From Acidimicrobiaceae bacterium (lineage in GTDB: Bacteria; Actinomycetota; Acidimicrobiia; Acidimicrobiales; UBA8190), in assembly GCA_003453695.1 (NCBI GenBank), contig DMNK01000036.1, positions 2,573-16,497 on the forward strand: a DNA stretch of 13,925 nucleotides, read 5' to 3'. Position 1 is the first letter of the stretch, and each line of letters begins with the position of its first letter. Under the pieces are notes generated by a model. The model saw only the letters and a list, made by a program, of their open reading frames with translations. It did no database searches and was not told the origin of the DNA. Position numbers and translations under genes: made by a program. Of this stretch, positions 13,054 to 13,925 are shown in pieces.

Positions 13054-13925
13054 CTAGCCGAGTCCCAACGCATCGGAGACGGCGTCGACGAAATCCAGCT
13101 GCCCGGCCGGGTCTCGCCCCGCACCCATCCCGCTCACCGACAGGTAGCCGGCGCCTGCGTCCCGCCAGCGCTGGGCCTGCCGGCGGACCCGGTCGGCCGA
13201 GACGTCGGCGCCGGGCTGAACGATGCCGTGCAGCCCGATGCCCTCGGCCGGGCGCCCCGCCTGCTCGGCGGCAGCCCGCACCACCCCCCAGGCCTCGTCG
13301 AGCTCCGGTCCGGGGCGGGTCATGGCGATCCAGCCGTCGGCGAGCCTTCCGATGCGCTCGAGCACCCGGGTGACGGGCAGGCCGCCCATCCACAGCGGGA
13401 TGGGGCGCTGCCGGGGCAGCGGTTGGATGCCCGCTCCTCTGACCCGGTGGTACTTCCCCTCGAAGGTGACGGTCTCCTGGCTCCACAGCAGGCGCAGCAG
13501 CCGGATCTGCTCCTCGTAGCGTTCGGCCCGGTCGGAGAAGTCCTCGCCGAGCGCCTCGTACTCCGCCGCGTTCCAGCCGATCCCGACGCCGAGGCGGAGC
13601 CGGCCCTCGCTCAGCAGGTCGACCTCGGCCGCCTGCTTGGCCACCAGCGCCGTCTGTCGCTGGGGCAGGACCAGGACCCCGGTCCACAGCTGCAGGTGGC
13701 ACCGCGCCGCCAGGTGACCGAGCATGACAAAGGGCTCGTGGAAGGGATCGTGCACGTCGTAGGGCCCGAAGAAGTCGGGGCGGGCCGACCTGTCGATCCC
13801 GACCACGTGGTCGTAGACGAGCAGATGGGCGAAGCCGGCACGCTCGGCGCGCGCCGCGAGACCGTTGCCGGCCGGCGGCGACTGGGGCGCGCTCGGAGCC
13901 GGGGCCGGCCCGGCGGGGGGGGGCG
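13054..13925 (-). CDS. LLM-class F420-dependent oxidoreductase (5' truncated)
   Basis: A luciferase-like monooxygenase-fold protein of the TIGR03619-like group, typically F420-dependent in actinobacteria. About 290 codons are visible and the frame runs off the right edge. Family landmarks: G-N-G-L-A-A-R-A-E-R-A-G-F followed by H-L-L-V-Y-D-H-V-V-G; T-G-V-L-V-L-P-Q-R; the E-G-R-L-R-L-G-V-G-I-G-W-N block; and P-I-P-L-W-M-G-G. A GTG at 13806 could be called as a start, but the conserved sequence before it shows the gene begins further upstream. The outermost ~15 codons are Pro/Ala-rich and adjoin the terminal G run, so they may be corrupted. The crotonase gene starts 8 nt after its stop, indicating an operon. 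The substrate is unknown. Confidence 0.88.
   Translation of the reverse strand, partial: PPPAGPAPAPSAPQSPPAGNGLAARAERAGFAHLLVYDHVVGIDRSARPDFFGPYDVHDPFHEPFVMLGHLAARCHLQLWTGVLVLPQRQTALVAKQAAEVDLLSEGRLRLGVGIGWNAAEYEALGEDFSDRAERYEEQIRLLRLLWSQETVTFEGKYHRVRGAGIQPLPRQRPIPLWMGGLPVTRVLERIGRLADGWIAMTRPGPELDEAWGVVRAAAEQAGRPAEGIGLHGIVQPGADVSADRVRRQAQRWRDAGAGYLSVSGMGAGRDPAGQLDFVDAVSDALGLG
13915..13923. other. Terminal G homopolymer (probable contig-end artefact)
   Basis: Nine G in a row two bases from the right end. With the C run at the left end, both termini read outward into poly-G. This may have altered the N-terminal codons of the LLM gene. Confidence 0.5.

Noticed and set aside
13046..13702. Upstream extension of the crotonase frame
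   Set aside because: It runs through the LLM-class gene in another frame; ATG 13045 has a good Shine-Dalgarno.

Overview
The window is very GC-rich and densely coded on both strands. It holds ten protein genes that look complete or nearly so, one tRNA, and a partial gene at each edge. The gene content suggests an actinobacterium, probably an uncultured Acidimicrobiia-like lineage: a WS/DGAT acyltransferase, an LLM-class F420-type oxidoreductase, a GlnD with two ACT domains, several L,D-transpeptidases, and TANNNT-type -10 boxes without recognisable -35 boxes. The lineage is an inference; no rRNA or other marker settles it. I see no mobile element, phage gene or CRISPR array.

Layout. 1-98 (-): signal peptide of a truncated secreted protein. 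333-1046 (+): SAM-dependent methyltransferase. 880-3518 (-): a two-gene lipid unit, WS/DGAT (wax ester/triacylglycerol synthase) followed by a patatin-like hydrolase whose start overlaps the WS/DGAT stop by 7 nt. 3623-5267: a divergent pair of cell-wall lipoproteins, an M15 D,D-carboxypeptidase-like protein (-) and an L,D-transpeptidase (+), whose predicted ATG codons overlap inside one CATG. 5352-5426 (-): tRNA-Cys(GCA) with encoded CCA. 5560-6600 (+): GT4 glycosyltransferase. 6644-6856 (-): 70-residue two-helix membrane protein. 6889-8547 (-): alkyl-DHAP-synthase-like FAD enzyme. 8593-10989 (+): GlnD. 11092-12249 (+): a second L,D-transpeptidase with Ig-like and peptidoglycan-binding-like regions. 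12236-13925 (-): an LLM-class oxidoreductase (5' truncated) followed 8 nt later by a crotonase-fold protein.

How the genes may work together. M15 carboxypeptidases trim pentapeptide stems to tetrapeptides, which are the acyl donors of L,D-transpeptidases, so the 3.6-5.3 kb pair and the 11.1 kb gene could form one cell-wall remodelling route. The WS/DGAT-patatin pair could build and turn over neutral storage lipid; the AGPS-like enzyme and the crotonase/LLM pair add lipid or acyl-CoA functions. GlnD is the nitrogen-status sensor that modifies PII, but no PII or ammonium transporter gene lies beside it.

The points I find most worth a second look are the shared-CATG divergent start, a recurrent TAG(G/C)CT promoter box (one copy begins with the stop codon of the upstream gene), a crotonase lacking both hydratase glutamates, a patatin with an altered nucleophile elbow, and contig ends that both run outward into poly-G.
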